From Actinomycetes bacterium (GTDB lineage: Bacteria > Actinomycetota > Acidimicrobiia > Acidimicrobiales > Microtrichaceae), in the NCBI GenBank assembly GCA_023427825.1, contig JAEZAI010000374.1:1-9663 (forward strand): 9,663 bases of DNA, read 5' to 3'. A program made the translations under genes and the position numbers. This document shows positions 1 to 6,076 of the stretch, piece by piece. Position 1 is the stretch's first letter. The number at the start of each line of letters is the position of its first letter. The notes under the pieces are model-generated. The model made no database searches, was not told where the DNA came from, and saw only the letters and a list, made by a program, of their open reading frames with translations.

Positions 1-146
1 GGGACGAGATCGCCGACCTGGTCATCTCCCGCTACCGGGGCACCGCGGCGCGCGTCATCAGCTACATGACGCAGGAGGACGTGGCCCGCAACCCGGAGCA
101 CGTCGGGCGGTGGGCCGAGATCGCGCGAGCCGTTCGAGCCGCCTGA
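1..146 (+). CDS. LLM class F420-dependent oxidoreductase, C-terminal fragment
   Basis: This is the tail of a plus-strand gene whose start lies before the window. The frame begins at base 3 and runs 47 codons to a TGA at 144-146. The visible residues begin DEIADLVISRYRG and continue with ARVISYM and a closing helix (VGRWAEIARAVRAA). That pattern, a 'pdeIAdll..RYgG.a.Rv..y' segment followed by a W-containing terminal helix, is what I recall at the C terminus of TIM-barrel luciferase-like monooxygenases (LLM class), many of which use cofactor F420 in actinobacteria. No cofactor-binding or catalytic residue is in the window, so the assignment rests on tail similarity only. The gene converges on the crotonase-family gene, with a strong hairpin just after its stop. 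A second, complete LLM gene lies at 4351-5145, but this tail is of a different subtype. Confidence 0.55.
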   Translation, partial: DEIADLVISRYRGTAARVISYMTQEDVARNPEHVGRWAEIARAVRAA

Positions 147-163
147 TCGTCCTCCCGAGCGAA

Positions 164-207
164 CTGGCTGTCGATCCGGTCGCCAGGGCAACCGGAACGA
201 CAGCCAG
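164..207. terminator. Bidirectional intrinsic-type hairpin between convergent genes
   Basis: The arms CTGGCTGTCG (164-173) and CGACAGCCAG (198-207) are perfect reverse complements over 10 bp. After one A/A mismatch (174/197) the stem continues with TCCGGT (175-180) against ACCGGA (191-196), closing a 10-base loop. It begins 17 bases after the stop at 146 and lies 17 bases before the end of the minus-strand gene (225), so it is placed to end transcription from both sides. There is no T-tract on either flank, as is common for terminators in high-GC actinobacteria. Confidence 0.75.
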
Positions 208-224
208 AACGAAGCACGGACTGG

Positions 225-1061
225 TCAGGTCGGGTCGGGGAAGTCGGGCGGGCGCTTGTCGACCCACGCCCGCACGCCCTCGGCGTAGTCGGGCAGGCCC
301 ATCATCTCGTCGAGCAGGCGCTCCGACCGCTCGACCGAGGCACCCAGATCGTCGTGCTGGTCCGAGTACAGCTGGTGCTTGGCGGCGCGCACCGACGCCG
401 GCGACACCTCGGTCGCAAGGGCGCGGGCGTACTCGTACGTGGCGGCCATCAGCTCGTCGGGCGGCAGCACCCGGTTGACCAGCCCCATCGAGGCGGCCTC
501 CTCCGCGAGCACCACCCGGGACGACAGGAGCAGGTCGGCGGCGTGGCCCATCCCGACGAGACGGGGGAGCACCCACGACAGGCCGTACTCGGCGGGCAGC
601 CCGAGCCGGGGCGCCGAGGTCGTGAGCTTGGCGCCCGCAGCGGCGAACCGGAGGTCGCAGTAGCAGGCGAGCACCAGCCCGACGCCCGCCGCCGGGCCGT
701 TGATCGCGGCGATCACCGGCTTGGAGAGCCCGTAGTGGAACGCGAAGGCGTGGTCGAACTCCGGGCGGATGCCGTAGCCAGGTTCGGCCAGCGGCTCCCG
801 CACCCCGTCGTCGTAGCGCCCGGCCTCGGCGTGCTGCTCGAGCGCACCGGTGTCGGCACCCGCGCAGAACCCCCGACCGGCGCCGGTGACCACGATGGCG
901 CGGACACCGGGGTCGGCCTCGGCCCGTGCGATGCACCGCCGGTACTCGGTGTGCATGCGCCCGGTCCACGCGTTGAGCCGGTGCGGACGATCCAGCGTCA
1001 CGGTGGCGACGCGGTCGGCGACCTCGTAGCGGACGGGGCTCGGTGAGATGTCGCTGGCCAT
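225..1061 (-). CDS. Enoyl-CoA hydratase/isomerase (crotonase) family protein, lacking both classical catalytic Glu
   Basis: This is a 278-aa protein of normal crotonase length, starting at the ATG at 1061. A GGGAGG Shine-Dalgarno sits 8 bases upstream; an extended reading up to 1295 would overlap the divergent regulator and lacks family similarity. The family acts on acyl-CoA thioesters through an oxyanion hole. Visible family features: DRPHRLNAW (residues 24-32), the first oxyanion-hole segment RGFCAGAD (63-70), INGPAAGVG (120-128) contributing the second oxyanion-hole backbone NH, CDLRFAA (135-141), then RLGLPAEYGLSWVLPRLVG (152-170), and a C-terminal helix ending in VDKRPPDFPDP. Aligned by eye to rat mitochondrial hydratase, the positions of the two catalytic glutamates (Glu144, Glu164) hold Val130 and Ala150. 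Glu158 sits near the active-site loop where PaaG-type isomerases carry Asp. The exact reaction (hydratase, isomerase or other) is therefore not settled. It is divergent from the BTAD regulator, with 109 bp between starts. Confidence 0.9.
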   Translation of the reverse strand: MASDISPSPVRYEVADRVATVTLDRPHRLNAWTGRMHTEYRRCIARAEADPGVRAIVVTGAGRGFCAGADTGALEQHAEAGRYDDGVREPLAEPGYGIRPEFDHAFAFHYGLSKPVIAAINGPAAGVGLVLACYCDLRFAAAGAKLTTSAPRLGLPAEYGLSWVLPRLVGMGHAADLLLSSRVVLAEEAASMGLVNRVLPPDELMAATYEYARALATEVSPASVRAAKHQLYSDQHDDLGASVERSERLLDEMMGLPDYAEGVRAWVDKRPPDFPDPT

Positions 1062-1154
1062 TTCGCGAGCCTCCCAGGCCGGACGGGGTCGCTCCAGCGG
1101 ACGACCCGTGTCGCGCCACGCTCCGAGCCATCCGGTCCGCGACCCGGCCTCCAC

Positions 1155-1170
1155 TACGCTCGCCGCGGTG
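1155..1170 (+). promoter_or_regulatory. Candidate -10 element and leaderless start of the BTAD regulator
   Basis: TACGCT (1155-1160) fits the actinobacterial TANNNT -10 pattern. A transcription start 7-8 bases after it would fall at about 1167-1168, right on the GTG (1168) or ATG (1171) start. No Shine-Dalgarno precedes these codons, which fits leaderless translation. There is no good -35. A short dyad GGTC-CGC-GACC (1134-1144) lies where a -35 would be and could be an operator, but four-base arms are weak evidence in this GC content. Confidence 0.4.
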
Positions 1171-4100
1171 ATGCAGTTCGGACTGCTGGGTCCGCTGCGG
1201 GTCCTCGATGCCGAGGGGACGGCGGTCGAGCTGGGCGGTCGACAGCCGCGGACGATCGTCGCACGTCTCCTCCTCGCGGACTCGCGACCCGTCACGGTCG
1301 AGGCGATGGTGGATGCGATCTGGGGCGACGAGCCCCCGGCGTCGGCCGTGGGGACGCTCCAGACCTACGTGTCGCGCCTGCGACGGAGGCTCGACGGGTC
1401 CGCCTCGCTGCTGTTCGATGCCGGCGGCTATCGCCTGGAGGTCTCCGACGACCAGGTCGACCACCACCGGTTCGAGGCGCTGGCCGATCGAGGTCGTGTC
1501 CTGCTCGAGGGCGGCGAACCCGACGCGGCGCGCGAGGAGCTGCTCCGGGCCGAGGCGCTGTGGCGGGGGCGGGCGCTCGAGGAGTTCGCCGACCTGGACT
1601 TCGCGGCGGGGATGGCAGCCCGCCTGGAGGAGCGCCGGCTGGTGGCGATCGAGGACCGCCTCGCTGCCGAGCTCGACCTGGGGCGGCACGCGTCCGCGGC
1701 GGGGGAGCTGGGCGAGCTCGTCGCGGCGCATCCGCTCCGGGAGCGCCTGCAGGAGCTGCACGCGCTCGCCCTGTACCGCTCGGGGCGCCAGGCGGACGCG
1801 CTGCGCAGCCTGGCCGATGCGGGTCGGCACCTCCGTGACGAGCTCGGGCTGGAGCCCAGTCGTCCGCTGCGCGACCTGGAGACGGCGATCCTCGCCCAGG
1901 ACCCGTCGATCGACCGCCCGGATGCACCGGTCGCCGCACCTCCGGGGGCGGCCACGCCGGATGCCGCTCCGCCGCCGTCCTGGAACGCCGTCGGACCCAC
2001 CGCGACCGGCCGTGCGGCGGGCGTCGGGTCCGGCGCCACGCCGTTCGTCGGCCGCGACGAGGAGATCGGCGTGCTCGTGGACGCCTTCGACGCAGCGCCC
2101 GGGGACGCGCGGTTCGTGGTGATCGAGGGCGAGCCGGGCATCGGCAAGACGCGCCTGGCCGAGCAGCTGCGGCTCGTGGCGCTGGACCGGGGCGCCCTCG
2201 TCACCTGGGGCCGCTCGGACGAGGGCGGCGCGGCCCCCGCCCTGTGGCCGTGGCTCGGCCCGCTCCGCTCGGTCGCCGCGCCCCTCGGTGAGCCGCTCCC
2301 CGCGGTCGCCGACCTCGTCGGGGACCAGGCGTCGCTCGTGTCCGGCCAGGCCGACCGGTTCCGCTACGAGTGGTTCGAGTCCGTGGCCGACGCACTCGAA
2401 CGAGCCGCAGCGTCCGCGCCGGTCGTCGTCCTGCTCGACGACCTGCAGTGGGCCGACGAGACCTCGCTCGAGCTCCTCGGCTTCCTGGCCCCCCGGCTCG
2501 AGCGTGGCGTGCTCGTCGTCGGCACCATGCGCCAGCTCGAGATGGGGCGCAACGACGCCTTGACCGACGCACTGGCCGCGATCGCGAGACGGGCCACGAG
2601 CCGCCGGGTGCGGTTGCGGGGTCTGACCGCGGAGGCGACCTCGGAGCTGCTGGAGGCCGTGGCCGGGGAGCCCGCGAGCCCCGAGGTCACCGCGGCCGTC
2701 CAGGCGAGGGCCGAGGGCAACCCCTTCTACGCGATCGAGCTCGCACGCCTCATCGATGAAGAAGGCGTCTCGCACGTGCCGAGCACCGTGGGTGACGTCA
2801 TCCGCCGTCGCGTGGCGCGCCTGCCCGAGCCGACCGCCGAGGCGTTGGCTGTCGCGGCCGTCGTGGGGCGCGACGTGCCGCTCGACCGGGTCGCCGCGGT
2901 GCTCGCCGCGCCGCTCGACGAGGTGCTCGAGTTGATGGAGCCGGCGGTGGTCCAGCGGCTGCTCGTGGAGTCGTCGGAGATCCCGGGGGCGCTGCGCTTC
3001 AGCCACGCCCTGGTCCGCGAGGTGCTGCTCGAGGATCTGACGCCCCTACGTCGGGCTCGTCTGCACCTGCGGGTCGCGGACGCGATCGAGGCCGCCGGCG
3101 CGGGCGTCGACGACGCCGAGATCCTGGCCGAGCACCTCTGGCAGGCCGCGCCGATCGGCGTGGGCCGGCGCGCGGCCGACGCCCTGGAGGCGGCGGTGGA
3201 CGTGGCGATCGGCCGCGTCGCGTACGCGACAGCGGAAGACCTCCTGCTCAGGACGATCCGCCTCCGCCGGACCAGCGGGTCGACGCCGGAGGACGAGGCG
3301 GCCGAGCTGCGGGCGATCTACCGCTGGCTCGAGGTCGCCCGCGCCCGGCGCTACTTCTCGGGAGCCGACCGCCCGGAGCTCATCGCCCGGGCCAAGGAGC
3401 TGGCCGAGCGGAACGGCGAGCGCGACGTCCTGCTCGACGTCGTCTGGTTCGAGTGGTCGGCCTGCGCGACCGCGAGCCGGATCGAGGAGGGCGTCCCGAT
3501 CGCGGAGCAGCACTGGGAGCTCACCGCCGACGACAACGACCCCTGGGTGCGGGCTCGCGGGCACCAGATCGCCGGGGTCCTGCACTGGATGCGCGGCGAT
3601 GTCGGTGCCTCCGCCCGCTCGCTCAACGAGTGCATCGAGCTCCTCCCCGACGCACCCTCCGGATCGGGCCTCCGTGAGGAGGTGGCCATGGTGGCGCGCA
3701 CGTTCGCCATGTGGACCAACGCGGCCTGTGGCCACATCTCCGCCGATGACGCCATCGCGCAGGCCGACGCCATGCTCGCGGGCGCTGCCGGCGACCGCTT
3801 CGCCGTCACGTCGATCTGCGGCTTCGCGGCGACGACCGCGATGTCGCTCGGTCGGTGGGAGGACGTCGAGCGCTACGCCCGGATCGGCAGGGAGGCGGAC
3901 CCCGACGCGCAGTTCTCGTTCTGGTCGGGACAGAACCTGATGCACCAGGGCGTGGCGCTCGCGTGGCGGGGCGACCTGGATCTGGCGGTCGAGACGTTCA
4001 CGGCCGGCATCGACCGCTACACCGAGGTCGGCGGTCGATCGGCCGCCCCGACCTTCGAAGCCTGCCTGGCCCTCCACCTCGCCCGCCACGGCGACATCGA

Positions 4101-4335
4101 CCGGGCCCATCGCCACGTCGACTCCGCCCGCGGGCGCCTGGACCGGTACCGGGAGGGGTGGAACGCGTCGATCGTGCTGACCGTCGAAGGTGTGGTGGCG
4201 GGGCTGTCGGGTGACGAGACCGAAGGGCGCCGGCTGATGGCCGCAGCGGTCGAGGTGGCGACGGCGCAGGAGGCCCTCGCGCTGGCGGACCGTGCTCGTG
4301 CCGAGGCCGCGACCTTCGGGTGGGAACTGGCCTGA
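1171..4335 (+). CDS. BTAD-domain transcriptional regulator with AAA-type ATPase domain (AfsR/SARP-like, large)
   Basis: This is a 1054-aa multidomain regulator. The start ATG at 1171 (or the preceding GTG at 1168) gives the canonical SARP opening MQFGLLGPLRVLDAEG; the open frame continues upstream but overlaps the divergent gene and looks non-coding. Domains in order: an OmpR-type winged helix (about 15-90, including TLQTYVSRLRRRL); a bacterial transcriptional activator domain (about 97-243, from VDHHRFEAL to about LAQDP); an Ala/Pro-rich linker (245-290); and an NTPase domain opening PFVGRDEE (291-298), with Walker A GEPGIGKT (320-327) and Walker B VVVLLDDLQWAD (418-429). From about residue 640 to the end it is helical, TPR/MalT-like sequence that probably senses a ligand or protein. 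There is no C-terminal LuxR HTH, so DNA binding is expected from the N terminus. Family members usually activate nearby or secondary-metabolism genes; the target here is unknown, and the divergent crotonase gene is a candidate. Confidence 0.92.
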   Translation: MQFGLLGPLRVLDAEGTAVELGGRQPRTIVARLLLADSRPVTVEAMVDAIWGDEPPASAVGTLQTYVSRLRRRLDGSASLLFDAGGYRLEVSDDQVDHHRFEALADRGRVLLEGGEPDAAREELLRAEALWRGRALEEFADLDFAAGMAARLEERRLVAIEDRLAAELDLGRHASAAGELGELVAAHPLRERLQELHALALYRSGRQADALRSLADAGRHLRDELGLEPSRPLRDLETAILAQDPSIDRPDAPVAAPPGAATPDAAPPPSWNAVGPTATGRAAGVGSGATPFVGRDEEIGVLVDAFDAAPGDARFVVIEGEPGIGKTRLAEQLRLVALDRGALVTWGRSDEGGAAPALWPWLGPLRSVAAPLGEPLPAVADLVGDQASLVSGQADRFRYEWFESVADALERAAASAPVVVLLDDLQWADETSLELLGFLAPRLERGVLVVGTMRQLEMGRNDALTDALAAIARRATSRRVRLRGLTAEATSELLEAVAGEPASPEVTAAVQARAEGNPFYAIELARLIDEEGVSHVPSTVGDVIRRRVARLPEPTAEALAVAAVVGRDVPLDRVAAVLAAPLDEVLELMEPAVVQRLLVESSEIPGALRFSHALVREVLLEDLTPLRRARLHLRVADAIEAAGAGVDDAEILAEHLWQAAPIGVGRRAADALEAAVDVAIGRVAYATAEDLLLRTIRLRRTSGSTPEDEAAELRAIYRWLEVARARRYFSGADRPELIARAKELAERNGERDVLLDVVWFEWSACATASRIEEGVPIAEQHWELTADDNDPWVRARGHQIAGVLHWMRGDVGASARSLNECIELLPDAPSGSGLREEVAMVARTFAMWTNAACGHISADDAIAQADAMLAGAAGDRFAVTSICGFAATTAMSLGRWEDVERYARIGREADPDAQFSFWSGQNLMHQGVALAWRGDLDLAVETFTAGIDRYTEVGGRSAAPTFEACLALHLARHGDIDRAHRHVDSARGRLDRYREGWNASIVLTVEGVVAGLSGDETEGRRLMAAAVEVATAQEALALADRARAEAATFGWELA

Positions 4336-4355
4336 GGCAGGTCGACGCCGTCAGG
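4331..4355. terminator. Shared hairpin spanning both stop codons of convergent genes
   Basis: CCTGAGGC (4331-4338) pairs with GCC-g-TCAGG (4347-4355, one bulged G at 4350) around the 8-base loop AGGTCGAC. The left arm contains the TGA of the BTAD regulator (4333-4335). The right arm contains, on the minus strand, the TGA of the luciferase-like gene (4351-4353). It is the only dyad in the 15-bp gap. The stem is short (5+3 bp) and there is no T-tract, so its terminator strength is uncertain. Confidence 0.45.
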
Positions 4356-5145
4356 TGCGGCCGTTCGGCTCCAGGCGTTCGATGACGCGGGCGCACCGGT
4401 CGAGCACGTGGTCGAGCGACGGGTCGTCGCGCCATCCGAGCACGATCTCCTGAGCGCCGGCCGACTCGAGCGCCCGCAGGTCCTCGGCGATCTGCTCCGG
4501 CGAACCCACCCCCGCGCGGCGGTCACCGGCAGCGGGTTCGTCGGTGACGTCGACGGTGACGCGCACGACGAGCCGGAGCCGGTCGGGGTCACGCCCGGCC
4601 CGTGCGGCGTGGTCGCGGATGGCCGCCCAACCGGCCCGGAGCTCGTCCGGGGTGGGGTCCCTCGGGTTCCAGCCGTCCGCCCGGCTGGCGATGCGCTCGA
4701 ACCCGGCCGAGGTCGACGCGGCGAGGAGCACGGGGGACCGCGGACGGGTGCCCGTCGGCGGCGCCGCGGCCTCGAGCAGGTCGAGCGTCGACTCCAGGGC
4801 GTCCACGCGGCTGGCGCCGCCGACCACGTGCCGTCCTGCTGCGCCGAGACCCAGTCCCACCGTGAGCCGGCCCTGGCTCGCGAGCTCAAGCGTGCGGATC
4901 GCCCGTGCGAGCTGCGGGCCGGGGTAGGACGGTGCGGCGAGGACGCTGGTCCCCAGGCCGATGCAGGTCGTGGCCGCTGCCGCGACCGTCAGCACGCCAA
5001 CCGGGTCGAGCGCCCCGGTCCCGGGTGGCGGATCCATGGCCCACAACGACGAGTAGCCGAGCGACTCCGCGGCGAGCGCCGCGGCGCGGACGGTCGCCAC
5101 GTCGGCGAGACGGCCGGTCTGGGGGATGCTGACTCCGACGAGCAC
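4351..5145 (-). CDS. LLM class (F420-dependent type) flavin/deazaflavin oxidoreductase
   Basis: This is a 264-aa TIM-barrel luciferase-like protein. I chose the GTG at 5145 because a strong AAGGAGGT Shine-Dalgarno sits 5 bases ahead of it and the protein then opens with the family's first beta strand, (M)LVGVSIPQTG. A longer reading to 5277 adds 44 non-conserved residues. Seen in order: beta-1 with IPQTG; the helix AAALAAESLGYSSLWAMD, as in LLM proteins ('A..lGf.slW..D'); CIGLGTSVLAAPSYPGPQLARAIRTLELASQGRLTVGLGLG, matching the family's 'lGTsvl..p.r.P..lAr...tLd.lS.GRl.lGvG' core; then LLAASTSAGFERIASRADGWNP. Many actinobacterial members use reduced F420 for hydride transfer; the substrate cannot be read from sequence. 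It is slightly shorter than typical members (about 280-330 aa). It lies downstream of the TRIC-like gene on the same strand after a 204-bp gap, so it may have its own promoter. Confidence 0.87.
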   Translation of the reverse strand: MLVGVSIPQTGRLADVATVRAAALAAESLGYSSLWAMDPPPGTGALDPVGVLTVAAAATTCIGLGTSVLAAPSYPGPQLARAIRTLELASQGRLTVGLGLGAAGRHVVGGASRVDALESTLDLLEAAAPPTGTRPRSPVLLAASTSAGFERIASRADGWNPRDPTPDELRAGWAAIRDHAARAGRDPDRLRLVVRVTVDVTDEPAAGDRRAGVGSPEQIAEDLRALESAGAQEIVLGWRDDPSLDHVLDRCARVIERLEPNGRT

Positions 5146-5150
5146 GGGGA

Positions 5151-5158
5151 ACCTCCTT
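5151..5158 (-). promoter_or_regulatory. Ribosome binding site of the LLM oxidoreductase
   Basis: On the minus strand AAGGAGGT lies 5 bases before the GTG at 5145. It is a near-perfect anti-Shine-Dalgarno match and it decides the start codon of this gene. Confidence 0.85.
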
Positions 5159-5324
5159 CGGTGTCCCCAGTGCACCGCGAGCCGCTCGACGACCACTCGA
5201 CGCTCGCTAGCGCGGGGTGGGCCTCCCGTGGGGTCTCCGGACTCACGCCGGCGCGTTGCGGTCGACGGCGTCGACATCTGAACGCCGACCGAGCTCAGTC
5301 AGGGGGGTCGGCCCGCGTTCCCAC

Positions 5325-5342
5325 ACCAGCGCAGGCGTTGGT
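5325..5342 (-). terminator. Weak hairpin after the TRIC-like gene
   Basis: ACCAGCG (5325-5331) and CGTTGGT (5336-5342) form a 7-bp stem with one mismatch (A/C in the minus-strand RNA) around a 4-base loop, 7 bases after the TRIC-like stop. It might attenuate or end minus-strand transcription. The rest of the 5146-5349 gap holds only short GC-rich repeats, such as CTCGACG twice (5185-5191 and 5196-5202) and the 8-bp palindrome CGCTAGCG (5205-5212). I found no gene or clear promoter in it. Confidence 0.25.
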
Positions 5343-5349
5343 CGGCCGG

Positions 5350-5994
5350 TCAGCGCTGGCGCCGCCACCGCACCGGCGCGCTCGGGAGATCGACCCGGTA
5401 CCGCATCCCGAACAGGCGCACCGCCAGGCACAGCGCAGCACCGAGGAGCGCCCACAGCGCGCTGTCGCTGCCGAAGGCATGAGCGACGGCGACGACCGCA
5501 GCACCCAGGACCGCCGGCACGGCGTAGAGCTCGCTGCGCAGCACGGTGGGCACCTCGAGCAGCAGGACGTCGCGGAGCATGCCGCCGCCGATGGCGGTCA
5601 CGGCGCCGAGGATGACGGCCTGGGGTGCGCTGAGCCCGAACGCGAGTGCGGTCGTCGCCCCAGTCACGCAGAAGAGCGAGAGTCCGATCGCGTCGAAGAG
5701 CAGCACGGCGCTGCCGATCCGCTCGAGGCGCGCGTGAGCGGCGATGCACACGAGCCCGGCGGCACCGACCGCGGCGAGGTAGCGGCCGTCGCGGAACGTG
5801 GTGGGCGCGATCCCGATCAGGAGGTCCCGCGTCACGCCGCCGGCCAGACCGACGACCGCGGCGAGCACAAGGACGCCGAACAGGTCGAGTCCGGCACGCA
5901 CCGCGGCCATCCCGCCGCTCAGGCCGAACACGAAGGTCGCAACGACGCTGAGGGCGAGGACGGCCTCCGGGTCGAACGCGTCGTCGAGCGCCAT
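5350..5994 (-). CDS. Trimeric intracellular cation (TRIC) channel family / UPF0126 membrane protein
   Basis: This is a 214-aa, very hydrophobic protein of the usual UPF0126 length, with about seven predicted membrane segments and a short basic C-terminal tail (VRWRRQR). Bacterial members are structurally related to animal TRIC cation channels and are thought to be potassium-permeable. The diagnostic internal duplication is clear: GLAGGVTRDLLIGIAP (49-64) in the first half and AIGGGMLRDVLLLEVP (134-149) in the second, each a glycine-kinked helix followed by RD and a proline. The first segment starts near residue 10 (AVLALSVVATFVFGLSG), so the ATG at 5994 places the N terminus sensibly. An in-frame TAG lies directly before that ATG, so no earlier start is possible. 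No Shine-Dalgarno is visible, unlike the neighbouring genes. It lies 82 bp downstream of the NuoF-like gene on the same strand and may be co-transcribed with it. Confidence 0.88.
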   Translation of the reverse strand: MALDDAFDPEAVLALSVVATFVFGLSGGMAAVRAGLDLFGVLVLAAVVGLAGGVTRDLLIGIAPTTFRDGRYLAAVGAAGLVCIAAHARLERIGSAVLLFDAIGLSLFCVTGATTALAFGLSAPQAVILGAVTAIGGGMLRDVLLLEVPTVLRSELYAVPAVLGAAVVAVAHAFGSDSALWALLGAALCLAVRLFGMRYRVDLPSAPVRWRRQR

Positions 5995-6076
5995 CTACGC
6001 GGCTGTGGCCGTCAGCTCGAGCGGGCAGCCGCAGAAGAGCAGCTGGTGGACCTGGTCGGCGGATCCCACGGCGACG

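Noticed and set aside
1062..1295. N-terminal extension of the crotonase-family protein
   Set aside because: A ribosome site lies just before the ATG at 1061, and the extension would overlap the start of the divergent regulator and has no family similarity.
58..3006. A 982-codon open frame on the minus strand opposite the crotonase gene and the BTAD regulator
   Set aside because: It lies antisense to two well-recognised genes, its translation is Arg/Gly/Pro-rich with no domain, and such long antisense frames are expected at this GC content.
3046..4116. A 356-codon minus-strand frame within the regulator's C-terminal half
   Set aside because: It is a shadow of the regulator's codon pattern, with no ribosome site or recognisable motif.
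5146..5349. A possible small gene or RNA in the longest gap
   Set aside because: Only short, composition-driven repeats are present. No frame has a ribosome site, and no structured RNA motif that I recognise is visible.
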